This document shows positions 15,905 to 24,063 of a stretch of 64,000 bases of DNA, in pieces. Both the position numbers and the translations under genes were made by a program. A model generated the notes under the pieces. It did no database searches, was not told the origin of the DNA, and saw nothing but the letters and a program-made list of their open reading frames with translations. Source of the stretch: Streptomyces sp. ADI95-17 (GTDB taxonomy: Bacteria; Actinomycetota; Actinomycetes; Streptomycetales; Streptomycetaceae); the NCBI RefSeq assembly GCF_003846175.1, contig NZ_ML123049.1, forward strand, positions 276,081 through 340,080. Direction: 5' to 3'. Each line of letters starts with the position of its first letter. Position 1 is the stretch's first letter.

Positions 15905-16912
15905 ATGTCGATCACGGGTGGAGACGTCGTTGACCTGGGGCGGGGCCTGTACGCATGGCTCCCGCCGAAACGGGGCTGGGGGCTGGCCAACTGCGGTCTG
16001 CTCGTCTCGCCCCGCGGTGCGCTGTGGATCGACACCCCGTACGACGCCGTGCTGGCCGGTCAGTTCCTGGCCGAGTCCACGAAGCGGCTGCCGGACGGCG
16101 TCCGGGTCGACCGGGTGATCGTCACCCATGCCAACGGGGACCACTTCTGGGGCGCGGGCGTACTCCCGGACGCGGAGATCATCGCGACGCGCGAGGCCCG
16201 CGAGCACATCCACTACGAACCCACCCCCAAGCAGCAGCACGCCCTGGTCGCCTCGGGCGATCCGGCCACCCCGCTCGGCGGCTACCTCGCGCGCCACTTC
16301 GGCCCCTTCGACTGGTCGCAGACCGAGCCGGTGATGCCGACCACCTACTTCACGGGCGAGCTCGAACTGACCCTGGGGGAGTACCCGGTCCAGATCTCCG
16401 CGCTGCCGTCCGCGCACACCACCGGCGACCTGATGGTCCATCTGCCCGCCCAGGACGCCGTGTTCACCGGGGACATCATCTTCTCCTCCACCCCGGAGCA
16501 GCCGGGCGACCACCCGGTGCACTGGGCGGGCCCGCTGAGCAACCTGATCTCGGCCTGCGAACGGGTACTGGAGACCGGCGCCGAGACCGTCGTCCCGGGG
16601 CACGGCCCGATCCTCGACCGGGCCGGGGTGCGCGACCACATCGTGTACCTGGAGTACGTGCGCGAGCGCGCCCACGCCTTCCACGCGGCCGGGATCCCCG
16701 CCGTCGAGGCGGCCCGCCGGGTCATCGGCGAGGGCCGCTACCCGGAACTGGGGCTTCCGGAGCGGCTGGTGGTGACCATCGGCAGCGAGTACCGGCAGCT
16801 CGACGGCTCCGAACTGCCCGGCGTGCTCCAGGTGATGACCGAGGTCGCCGTGGTCGCCCAGGAATTGGAGCAGCCGGCCGGACCCGCGGAGCACCGGGGC
16901 CTGTCCGGATGA
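15905..16912 (+). CDS. MBL-fold metallo-hydrolase with HxNxDH motif
   Basis: This 335-residue protein has the metallo-beta-lactamase fold. The first metal motif reads HANGDH (His75, Asn77, Asp79, His80) where the family norm is HxHxDH, so one zinc ligand is replaced by Asn. Later ligands are present: SAHTTGD, FTGDIIF and VPGHG. The Asn form occurs in a subgroup of actinobacterial MBL proteins and may favour a single metal. Likely substrates are esters, lactones or thioesters. ATG 15905 has no clear ribosome binding site, but a CATAAT -10 hexamer ends 8 nt before it, pointing to leaderless expression. The DNA after the stop leads into conservon 1. Confidence 0.8.
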   Translation: MSITGGDVVDLGRGLYAWLPPKRGWGLANCGLLVSPRGALWIDTPYDAVLAGQFLAESTKRLPDGVRVDRVIVTHANGDHFWGAGVLPDAEIIATREAREHIHYEPTPKQQHALVASGDPATPLGGYLARHFGPFDWSQTEPVMPTTYFTGELELTLGEYPVQISALPSAHTTGDLMVHLPAQDAVFTGDIIFSSTPEQPGDHPVHWAGPLSNLISACERVLETGAETVVPGHGPILDRAGVRDHIVYLEYVRERAHAFHAAGIPAVEAARRVIGEGRYPELGLPERLVVTIGSEYRQLDGSELPGVLQVMTEVAVVAQELEQPAGPAEHRGLSG

Positions 16913-16987
16913 GCCGGCCGGCCCCGCGGAACTCCTGCCACCGATCCGGCCGGAAGACCGGTCCGACAACAGAAACGCGGTGACGGC

Positions 16988-18355
16988 ATGGGCTGGATAG
17001 TGGCGGTGATCGCCGCCGCCGCTGCCGTGGCGGCAGCGGTCCGCGCACAGAACTCGGCGCGCGCCGAACGCATCGCCGCGGCCCGCGCCGAGCTGGCCGA
17101 ACGGCAGGCGAAGGCCGCCGAGGCCCGTACCGCGGCCCTCACCGACGAGATCCGCCAGCTCGCCCGCGAGCGGATACCCGCCGCCGCGCTCGCCCTCTCC
17201 CACCCCACCGCCAAGGTCCCCGGACTGCGGGAGGCGGCCGACGTCGACGGCGGCTCCGCGCGGCTGCTCACCGAGGCGGTGCAGGCCGCCCGCGCCGCCG
17301 TCGTCGAGGAGCGGGGCCGGGTCGACGCGGCCGCCCGCGCCGCGATGCGCGGCACCTCCGCCAAGATCCAGTCCCTGCTCAACCAGTCCCAGCAGCTGCT
17401 GCACGAGCTCCAGCACGAGTACGACGACCCGCGCATCCTGCAACTGGACTTCCGCAACGAACTGGCGCTGCGACGCACCCAGGCCACCGCGGTGCTCTGC
17501 GACGCCTGGCCCGGCCTCGCCCGCCAGAACTCACCGCTCGTCGAGATCGTGCTCGGCGCCCAGTCCCGGGTCGCCGGCTACGAACGCATCAAGGTCGCCA
17601 ACCACCTGCGCGACGAACGGCTGGCCCTCGTCGCCCGCGCCGCCGAACCCCTCGCCATCGCCCTGGCCGAAGTCCTGGCCAACGCCACCGCCTACTCGCA
17701 CCCCGACACCGACGTCCAGGTCACCCTCCAGCAGAGCGGCGGCCGGGGCGCGTTCCTGGTGGTCGACGACGCGGGCATCGGCATGGACGGCGACGCGCTC
17801 GACCGGGCACGGGCCCTGCTCGCGGGCCCGCCCGAGGTCCTGCTGACCGAGCTGGGCGATCCCCCGCAGACCGGCTTCGCCGTCGTCGGCCGGCTGGTGC
17901 TGCAGTACGGCTTCAACTGCCACATCGAGGACTCGCCGTTCGGCGGCATGCGCACGATCCTGCGCGTCCCCGCCCATCTGCTGACCGTGCTGGAGGACGA
18001 CCGCAGCCTCTCCGCCCTCGCCCCGAAGCCGGTGCGGACGCAGGCCTCGCCCGCCGTTCCCGCCCCGACCGAGCAGGAGACCGCCCCCGTGCCGCAACCC
18101 GCCGGCGGCGAGGCACCCGCGCTGCCCAGCCGACGCCGACGCGCACCACGCCCGGCCCCGGCCCGCGCCGCCTCCGTCGCCGCCCCGGACCGCGAACAGG
18201 TGCCCCGTACACCCGAGCAGGCCGGGGCTTCCTGGGCGGCACTCCAGCAGGGCACCCTCAACGGCAGGAGCGTCGCCGGACCGCCATCCGCACCCGCACC
18301 GGACGACCACGACCACCCGGACGACCGGGACGACCAAGGAGACGACCAGACGTGA
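16988..18355 (+). CDS. cvnA: Conservon sensor ATPase CvnA (short form)
   Basis: This 455-residue histidine-kinase-like ATPase is the first gene of a conservon. A single N-terminal membrane helix (residues 3-20) is followed by an Ala/Arg/Glu coiled coil. A HATPase_c domain has an N-box EVLANATAYS and a G1 box VDDAGIGM, and a Pro-rich tail is probably disordered. There is no phospho-acceptor His motif and no extracellular sensor domain, as in RarA/CvnA9-type proteins. In the well-studied conservons the A protein sits at the membrane with B, C and D in a complex resembling eukaryotic G-protein signalling. It overlaps cvnB by a GTGA junction. Confidence 0.85.
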   Translation: MGWIVAVIAAAAAVAAAVRAQNSARAERIAAARAELAERQAKAAEARTAALTDEIRQLARERIPAAALALSHPTAKVPGLREAADVDGGSARLLTEAVQAARAAVVEERGRVDAAARAAMRGTSAKIQSLLNQSQQLLHELQHEYDDPRILQLDFRNELALRRTQATAVLCDAWPGLARQNSPLVEIVLGAQSRVAGYERIKVANHLRDERLALVARAAEPLAIALAEVLANATAYSHPDTDVQVTLQQSGGRGAFLVVDDAGIGMDGDALDRARALLAGPPEVLLTELGDPPQTGFAVVGRLVLQYGFNCHIEDSPFGGMRTILRVPAHLLTVLEDDRSLSALAPKPVRTQASPAVPAPTEQETAPVPQPAGGEAPALPSRRRRAPRPAPARAASVAAPDREQVPRTPEQAGASWAALQQGTLNGRSVAGPPSAPAPDDHDHPDDRDDQGDDQT

Positions 18356-18777
18356 GCGCCCCCACTTCCACCACCGGCGACCTCGCATGGGTGCTGACCC
18401 CGCTGCTGGAGCTGCCCGGAGTCCAGCACGCAGTGGTCGCCACCGGAGACGGCCTCGTCGAGGGCGCCTCGCCCGGCCTGGACCGGGCCTCCGGCGAACG
18501 GGTCGCCGCCATGACCGCCACCCTGCACGCCGCGGCCCGCGCGTTCACCACCGCCTTCACCGACGTCGAGGCGCCGCGCCTGGCCCAGACGGTCGTCGAG
18601 TCCGACCAGGGCTTCGCCATCGTCGTACCGGCCGGGAACAACACCACGCTCGCCCTGTTCGCGGACCCCGGGGCCAAGCTCGGCGACATCGCGTACCAGA
18701 TGCAGGTGCAGGTCACCGCCCTGACCCGGGCGATGAACGCACCCGCCCGCCGGCCGGACACCGCCGCCCGGCCATGA
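18352..18777 (+). CDS. cvnB: Conservon roadblock/LC7 protein CvnB
   Basis: This 141-residue roadblock/LC7 protein begins around DLAWVLTPLLELPGVQHAVV, the standard opening helix and strand of the fold. It also has the ATGDGLVEG hairpin and the long second helix GERVAAMTATLHAAARAF. Roadblock proteins act as partners or regulators of small GTPases, here presumably CvnD. GTG 18352 overlaps the cvnA stop, and the gene ends in an ATGA overlap with cvnC. Both overlaps indicate translational coupling and matched stoichiometry. Confidence 0.9.
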   Translation: MSAPTSTTGDLAWVLTPLLELPGVQHAVVATGDGLVEGASPGLDRASGERVAAMTATLHAAARAFTTAFTDVEAPRLAQTVVESDQGFAIVVPAGNNTTLALFADPGAKLGDIAYQMQVQVTALTRAMNAPARRPDTAARP

Positions 18778-19127
18778 CCTCCGGCCCTGGGCGCCGTCTG
18801 ATACCCCCCTACCTGGTCACCGGCGGCCGGACCCGGCCCGCCGGTCCCGCGCTCGACCGGCTCGACATCCTCGTACGCACCGACACCGGACTGCCCCAGG
18901 ACACCGGCTCGGAGCAGCGCAGACTCTGCGAGCTGCTCGAACCGGGGGCGCTCACCGTCGTCGAATGCGCGGCCCACCTGGACCTGCCGGTCAGCGCCAC
19001 CGTCTTCCTGGCCACGGACCTCGCGGCCGCCGGACATCTGCTCACCCGACCGCCCGTCCCCAGCGCCGGGGAGATCGACCGGTCGCTCGTCGAGAGGCTG
19101 CTCGTTGGACTCCGCTCCCTCCACTGA
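18774..19127 (+). CDS. cvnC: Conservon DUF742 protein CvnC
   Basis: This 117-residue DUF742 protein has the family's IPPYLVTGGRT opening and a winged-helix-like core (EPGALTVVECAAHLDLPVSATVFLATDLAAAGHLL). The fold suggests DNA or protein binding, but in conservons it is regarded as part of the membrane-associated complex. The start codon lies in an ATGA overlap with cvnB, and the 3' end overlaps the cvnD TTG start by 23 nt. Confidence 0.9.
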   Translation: MTSGPGRRLIPPYLVTGGRTRPAGPALDRLDILVRTDTGLPQDTGSEQRRLCELLEPGALTVVECAAHLDLPVSATVFLATDLAAAGHLLTRPPVPSAGEIDRSLVERLLVGLRSLH

Positions 19128-19719
19128 ACGCACCGGCGTCGGTTATCTGCCGCCCGCCGCCCGGACCCTGATGAAGATCGTCGTCACGGGTCCGTTCGGC
19201 GTCGGCAAGACCACCCTGATCCGTACGCTGTCGGAGATCGCCACGCTCCACACCGAAGAGGCGATGACCCAGTCCAGCACCCGGTTCGACGACACCGCCG
19301 GACTGCCGGACAAGACCACGACCACCGTCGCCGTCGACTTCGGCCGGCTCACCGTCCTGGACGACCTGGTGCTCTACATGTTCGGCACCCCCGGCCAGCA
19401 GCGGTTCCTGCCGCTCTGGGAGGACATCGCGCGCGGGGCGCTCGGCGCACTCGTACTGGTCGACACCCGCAGGCTCGCCGACTCCTTCGCGGTCATGGAC
19501 ATGGTCGAGGAGCAGGGCCTGCCGTACGCGATCGCGGTCAACCGGTTCCCCGACGCCCCCGCCCACACCGACGAGGTCCTGCGCCGGCACCTCGACCTCG
19601 CCCCCGAGACCCCGCTGGTGCAGTGCGACGCCCGCGAGCGCCGCGGCAGCATCGACGCGCTGATCGCGCTGGCCGAGCACGTACTGACCCGGATGCCCAG
19701 GCCCGAGGACCCGTCATGA
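19105..19719 (+). CDS. cvnD: Conservon small GTPase CvnD
   Basis: This 204-residue Ras-like GTPase has a P-loop GPFGVGKTT (residues 29-37), the G3 motif GTPGQQRF near 93, and an NRF motif in place of the usual NKxD. Conservon D proteins bind and hydrolyse GTP and act as the switch of the complex. TTG 19105 was chosen because GAGAGG ends about 7 nt upstream and gives the usual short N-terminal extension before MKIVVTG; ATG 19171 is the alternative. The stop overlaps the P450 start (ATGA). Confidence 0.9.
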   Translation: MDSAPSTERTGVGYLPPAARTLMKIVVTGPFGVGKTTLIRTLSEIATLHTEEAMTQSSTRFDDTAGLPDKTTTTVAVDFGRLTVLDDLVLYMFGTPGQQRFLPLWEDIARGALGALVLVDTRRLADSFAVMDMVEEQGLPYAIAVNRFPDAPAHTDEVLRRHLDLAPETPLVQCDARERRGSIDALIALAEHVLTRMPRPEDPS

Positions 19720-20990
19720 CACCCTACGTACAACCGCCGGAACCCCTCGCCCTGTACGGTCCGGAATTCGCCGCCGACCCGCGCGACCACTACCGGCGGC
19801 TGCGCGGACACGGCCCCCTCGCACCCGTCCGGCTCGCCCCCGGCATCGACGCCCTGCTGGTCACCGACTACCAGGCCGCCGTCGATCTGCTCCGCGACAC
19901 CCACACCTTCACCAAGGACCCGCGCGCCTGGCAGGCCACCGTCCCCGACGACTCGCCGGTCCTGCCCGTGCTCGGCCACCGGCCCACCGCGCTCTTCAGC
20001 GACGGCGACGTGCACGCCCGCTACCGCGACGCCATCAACGACAGCCTCGCCCTGATGGAACCGCACGTCCTGCGCGCCGAGGTCGCCCGGGTCGCGAGAC
20101 GCCTGATCGGCGAATTCGCCGCCACCGGCGACGCCGATCTCATCGCCCAGTACGCCCGACGGCTTCCGCTGCACGTCTTCGTCACCTGGTTCGGCGTGGA
20201 GCCGGGCGACGGCGAACGCATCGTCAACGGCATCGCCGGCATGTTCAACTCCACCGAGAACGCCACCACCGCGTACGCCGACCTCGTCGAGGTCGTCACC
20301 GAACTGGTCGCCGCCCGGCGCGCCCGGCCGCGCCGCGACCTCACCTCGTACCTCCTCGGCCACCCGGCCGGTCTCGACAACGACGAGACTGTGCGTCAGA
20401 TCACCCTGATCATGAGCGCGGGTCACGATCCGACGACCAATCTGATCGGCAACGCGCTGCTGCACATGCTCACCGACGCCCGCTACGCCGGGTCGCTGCA
20501 CGGCGGCGCGATGACGGCCCACGAGGCGATCAACGAGGTCCTCTGGCAGGACCCGCCGCTGGCCAATCTCGGGGCCCACTACCCGCGGCACGACACGGAG
20601 TTCCACGGCGTGCGGCTGCGCGCGGGACAACTCGTCCTGGTCTCCTACGCGGCGGCCAACACCCGTTCGGCGCCCGGTCCTTCGGACTCCGCGGTCCGCT
20701 CCGGGGCCAGCGCCCACCTCGCCTGGTCCGCCGGTCCGCACCGCTGCCCGGCGAAGCAGCCGGCGCTGCTCATCGCCATGACCGCGATCGAGCAGCTCAC
20801 CAGCCAGCTGTGCGACGCGGAACTGGCCGTTCCGGCCGGTGGGCTGAAGTGGCGTCCGGGCCCCTTCCACCGCGCGCTGATCCGGCTTCCGGTACGGTTC
20901 ACCCCCGTCGACATGAGTGCGGAAGCCCACCGGCACAGGACCGCCGGGGAAGCGGCGGACGGGCAGCAGGCGGTGTCGATCGGCCCTTGA
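19716..20990 (+). CDS. cvnE: Conservon cytochrome P450 lacking the ExxR arginine (CYP157-like)
   Basis: This 424-residue P450 is translationally coupled to cvnD. The haem-thiolate loop is AWSAGPHRCPAK with Cys344, and the I-helix oxygen-activation motif is AGHDPTT (235-241). The K-helix should read ExxR, but here it is EVLW (Glu274-Trp277), so the almost universal Arg is replaced by Trp. Loss of ExxR in conservon-linked P450s is known for Streptomyces CYP157 enzymes. The haem loop also departs from FGxGxHxCxG at several sites. The role may be regulatory or structural as much as catalytic. Similar P450s close the rar/cvn9-type conservons. Confidence 0.85.
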   Translation: MTPYVQPPEPLALYGPEFAADPRDHYRRLRGHGPLAPVRLAPGIDALLVTDYQAAVDLLRDTHTFTKDPRAWQATVPDDSPVLPVLGHRPTALFSDGDVHARYRDAINDSLALMEPHVLRAEVARVARRLIGEFAATGDADLIAQYARRLPLHVFVTWFGVEPGDGERIVNGIAGMFNSTENATTAYADLVEVVTELVAARRARPRRDLTSYLLGHPAGLDNDETVRQITLIMSAGHDPTTNLIGNALLHMLTDARYAGSLHGGAMTAHEAINEVLWQDPPLANLGAHYPRHDTEFHGVRLRAGQLVLVSYAAANTRSAPGPSDSAVRSGASAHLAWSAGPHRCPAKQPALLIAMTAIEQLTSQLCDAELAVPAGGLKWRPGPFHRALIRLPVRFTPVDMSAEAHRHRTAGEAADGQQAVSIGP

Positions 20991-21038
20991 ACCGTGTCGG
21001 TGGTACGCCGAACGGGTGAGTGGCGAGAGAATTGCCCG

Positions 21039-21098
21039 ATGAACAGCGAGCGCAGCCGGCGCAACGCCAACCGAAGCACAGACGGGGTGGTCCGGTGA
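21039..21098 (+). CDS. Possible 19-codon leader ORF of sflB
   Basis: ATG 21039 to TGA 21098 encodes a basic 19-residue peptide (MNSERSRRNANRST...), with GAGAGA 8 nt upstream as a ribosome binding site. Its stop overlaps the GTG start of sflB in a GTGA junction, so translation of the leader could feed the cell-division gene. Conservation has not been tested. Confidence 0.4.
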   Translation: MNSERSRRNANRSTDGVVR

Positions 21099-21490
21099 GC
21101 AGGTACGACAGGTACGACGTCACGGACGAGCAGTGGGAGGGGCTTGCCCAGGTCGTACCTCTGCGCAGCCGCAACGAGTGGCCGTCCAGGGTGGATCACC
21201 GCACGGTCGACGAGACCGAAGCGGCCGAGCAGCGGCGACTCGTCGTGCTGCGGGTTCAGGTCTTCGCGGACGCACGGGAGGTGGCCGAATACCTGGTCGC
21301 GCAGATTCCGGTGCTGCTCGATCTGACCAGCGCCGAGACGGATGTGGCCAAACGCATCCTGGACTTCACCAGCGGGGTGGTCTTCGGCCTCGGCAGCGGA
21401 ATGCACCGGGTCGACCGGAATGTCTTCCTGCTGTCCCCGGTCGGCATGGAGGTCGAGGGAGTCACGGCGGCGGGCCTTCCGGGTTCGTAG
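21095..21490 (+). CDS. sflB: SepF-like cell division protein SflB
   Basis: This 131-residue SepF-domain protein has VDETEAAEQRRLVVLRVQVFADAREVAEYLV, the conserved strand-helix of SepF, followed by AKRILDFTSGVVFGL and RVDRNVFLLSPVGMEV, the dimer and FtsZ-interacting part. It lacks the long N-terminal membrane-binding region of true SepF, as expected for the SflA/SflB paralogues of Streptomyces. By its short form and by the argF, arginine deiminase and permease genes downstream, it best fits SflB of S. coelicolor. GTG 21095 gives a protein of the expected length; the upstream frame belongs partly to a small leader ORF. Confidence 0.8.
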   Translation: MSRYDRYDVTDEQWEGLAQVVPLRSRNEWPSRVDHRTVDETEAAEQRRLVVLRVQVFADAREVAEYLVAQIPVLLDLTSAETDVAKRILDFTSGVVFGLGSGMHRVDRNVFLLSPVGMEVEGVTAAGLPGS

Positions 21491-21606
21491 GAGGGTCGCA
21501 GGGGCGGGCGGGGCCGGGGCGTTCGAGGTGTCCGACGTAACCCGATCGTAGGAAGGTCGTTCAGGCGGAACGGTTCGCCTGAAGGTGGCCCGCATACCGT
21601 CCGCCC

Positions 21607-22818
21607 ATGACTGCACTCCGCCCCGAGACCCTCCCGACGCCGTCCGCCGCCCCGACCGTGCCCGGCGGCACGTCCCTCGCCGCACGCATGCCGGTCCGCT
21701 CCGCCGGACCCGTCGTCACCGAGCTGCGGCTGTCCGCCTTCGCCTCGCACCGGGGCGCCGCCTTCCCCATCGGCCCGGTCACGCTCTTCGGCGGGCCCGG
21801 CGGCAGCGGCAAATCGAGCGCGTTACGGGCGTACGAGGCCCTGGCGCGGCTGGGCGGCGGAGACCCGCTGGACGAGGTGTTCCCGGATCCGGCGGCCTGT
21901 GTGCCGGAAGGGGCCGCGGCCGATGCGCAGGGCCGCCGCGGCTTCCGGATCGGCTGTACGGCGGACGGCCCGGCCGGGCCGGTACGGCTCGACGTCGCCA
22001 TCCAGGCCGAGCCCACCCTGCGCATCGTCGGTGAACGGCTCACCGGCGGCGGCGAGACCCTGCTCACCACCGCGTTGCGCGACCCGGGGCGCGCCACGGT
22101 CCAGGCGGCCTGGCACACGGCGGGCGCGGTCCCCGTGACACGGGCACCGCTGCCGGACGACCGGCTCGGCACGGCCCTGCTGCCGCTGCGGGTCGCGGGC
22201 CGGACCGAGGCGCAGTTACGGGTCCTGGCCGCCGCCGAACAGATGGTGGTGGCCCTGCGGTCGGTCTTCGCGTGCGAACCGCAGCCGCAGTGGATGCGGG
22301 CCCCCGTGCCGGCCGGTAACGACCGGCTGCGACGCGGCTGCGACAACCTCGCCGCGGTACTGGAGCGTACGCACGCGCAGTGCGTCCAGCGCCATGCCCG
22401 GCTCGTCGCCGCGGCGCACGCCGGGTGCGCGGGGACGGTGACCTCGCTGGGCGCCGAACGGCTCGGGGACGGATCGCTGCGGGCGATGCTCGGGCGGGGC
22501 GGGGGACGGGCCACCCCGATCGAACGGCTCGGGGACGGCGAGCTGCGCTATCTCGCCCTCGCCCTGGTGCTGCTCACCGGTCCCGGGGCGGTGGCGGTGG
22601 ACGCCGCGGGCGAGGTGCCGTCGGCCATGCAGACCCTCGCCGTGCTGGCCGACGGACTCGACCGGGACCTGGACGGCGGGCAGTTGCGCGAACTGCTCGC
22701 CCTGGCCGTGTCGGCCGGGGCGACCGGGCACCTCAGACTGATCGGGACGGTCACGGAGCCGAACGCCGAACGGGCCCGGGAGACGCCCGGGGTGACGGTG
22801 GTAGACCTGGAGCCGTGA
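21607..22818 (+). CDS. SMC/ABC-like ATP-binding protein
   Basis: This 403-residue protein starts with about 35 disordered residues, then VTELRLSAFASHRGAAFPIGPVTLFGGPGGSGKSS. This is the recF/SMC-type N-terminal sheet leading to a Walker A at about residue 62. An ERLGDGELRYLALALVLL segment near 305 looks like the ABC signature helix, and VAVDAAGEVPSA after it may replace Walker B, though the usual acidic pair is weak. It resembles Streptomyces AAA family ATPases of unknown role. The gene ends in a GTGA overlap with the pyrophosphohydrolase gene, suggesting a joint function. Confidence 0.7.
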   Translation: MTALRPETLPTPSAAPTVPGGTSLAARMPVRSAGPVVTELRLSAFASHRGAAFPIGPVTLFGGPGGSGKSSALRAYEALARLGGGDPLDEVFPDPAACVPEGAAADAQGRRGFRIGCTADGPAGPVRLDVAIQAEPTLRIVGERLTGGGETLLTTALRDPGRATVQAAWHTAGAVPVTRAPLPDDRLGTALLPLRVAGRTEAQLRVLAAAEQMVVALRSVFACEPQPQWMRAPVPAGNDRLRRGCDNLAAVLERTHAQCVQRHARLVAAAHAGCAGTVTSLGAERLGDGSLRAMLGRGGGRATPIERLGDGELRYLALALVLLTGPGAVAVDAAGEVPSAMQTLAVLADGLDRDLDGGQLRELLALAVSAGATGHLRLIGTVTEPNAERARETPGVTVVDLEP

Positions 22819-23183
22819 CAGAACTCGATGTACAGACCCTGCAGCGACGGCTGGCCGCGTTCGCGGCCGCACGTGACTGGGAGCAGTACCACACCCCGAA
22901 GAACCTGGCGGCGGCGCTGAGCGTCGAGGCGTCCGAACTGGTCGAGATCTTCCAGTGGTTGACGCCGGAGCAGTCGGCACGCGTGATGGAGCGGCCCGAG
23001 ACGGCGCACCGGGTGGCGGACGAGGTCGCGGATGTCCTCGCGTATCTGCTCCAGTTCTGCGAGGTGTTGGGCATCGACGCGCTCTCCGCGCTGTCGGAGA
23101 AGATCGACCGGAACGAGTCCCGATTCCCCGTGCCTGAGGGCCAGGAGTCCACGGAAACGGGTGACCGTCACTCTTCGGAGTGA
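22815..23183 (+). CDS. MazG-like nucleotide pyrophosphohydrolase (RS21-C6/dCTPase type)
   Basis: This 122-residue all-alpha NTP pyrophosphatase has the magnesium-binding pattern visible as EASELVEIFQW (ExxE) followed by DEVADVLAYLLQF (ExxD). These match the RS21-C6/iMazG group that hydrolyses dCTP and modified nucleotides to the monophosphates, cleansing the pool. The N-terminal RDWEQYHTPKNLAAAL is typical of that group. GTG 22815 overlaps the preceding ATPase stop, so the pair is translationally coupled. Confidence 0.88.
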   Translation: MTELDVQTLQRRLAAFAAARDWEQYHTPKNLAAALSVEASELVEIFQWLTPEQSARVMERPETAHRVADEVADVLAYLLQFCEVLGIDALSALSEKIDRNESRFPVPEGQESTETGDRHSSE

Positions 23184-23306
23184 TCAACTTGTCCACAATC
23201 GATTTAGTGTCCACAGATTTCCGAATTCCCCTGGCTTTTCGGTACCGGTGACCTCACTGTGGGTAATGGATGAGGTGAGCGGCTTTTCGTACGGACGGGG
23301 GAACGC

Positions 23307-23936
23307 ATGGAAGCGGAACGGCTTGTGGGAGTCAGCCGGCGTGCTCTGGCGCAGAGCAGGGGTACGCCGGACATCATCGCGGAGGCCTGGCAGGCCCAGG
23401 CGCTGGCCCAGGCGATCGGCAGCCGCCTGGCGGCCGACGGGCCCAAGGAGTTACGGGGAGAGGCGCGCGGGCTGAGCGAGATCGGCGGGCGGAGCAGCGG
23501 CTCGCTGGACCATCCGGCGGCGCGGGCCGCGGTGGCGCGGGCCGCGCAGCTCTCCGGGCTGGCCGACCCCCGGGCGACGCTGACCGGGCTGGGCACACTG
23601 CTCGGGGAGGTGGGGATGGCGCTGGTCGGGGTCGCCTGCGAGACCGATGAGCAGGGGCTCTACTGGCAGTGCATGGAGGCGATCGACGCGGCCGACGAGT
23701 CGATGGACCGGGTGCACGGAATGCTCCGTCGCCTCGACGAGCACGAAAGGGAGCGGCAGCAGGATCTGGAGCGCGGCCGGGGGCGGGACGGCCCGTACGG
23801 CGCGCACGGGGCGAACGGCGCGTACGAGGCGTACGGCGCGTACGAGGCGTACGGCGCGGCCGACGGTGGCAGCGGGGTCGGCGGGACGGCGGGTACGACC
23901 GCGGCCGGCCGGGGTCGCGCGAGGCTCCGGGAGTGA
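23307..23936 (+). CDS. DUF6099-like protein
   Basis: This 209-residue protein is predicted to be mostly alpha-helical: MEAERLVGVSRRALAQSRG opens it, and LLGEVGMALVGVACETDEQGLYWQCMEAIDAADESMDRV forms a long amphipathic stretch. The N terminus resembles the Streptomyces DUF6099 family, whose function is unknown. The C-terminal 60 residues are charged and then Gly/Ala/Tyr-rich, with an 18-bp tandem duplication (23817-23834, 23835-23852) encoding repeated GAYEAY. ATG 23307 has GGGGGAACGC upstream. Confidence 0.6.
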   Translation: MEAERLVGVSRRALAQSRGTPDIIAEAWQAQALAQAIGSRLAADGPKELRGEARGLSEIGGRSSGSLDHPAARAAVARAAQLSGLADPRATLTGLGTLLGEVGMALVGVACETDEQGLYWQCMEAIDAADESMDRVHGMLRRLDEHERERQQDLERGRGRDGPYGAHGANGAYEAYGAYEAYGAADGGSGVGGTAGTTAAGRGRARLRE

Positions 23937-24063
23937 CCGTGCGGCTTCGGGGAGGGTGCCGGGACGGGAAGGGGGCGGGTGACCCTGCCGGAGTCCGGCG
24001 GCGACGGCGCCGGGGAGACGGGAGGAGCGGAGCGACCGATGGCCGGAGGTGCAGGATGGATGC

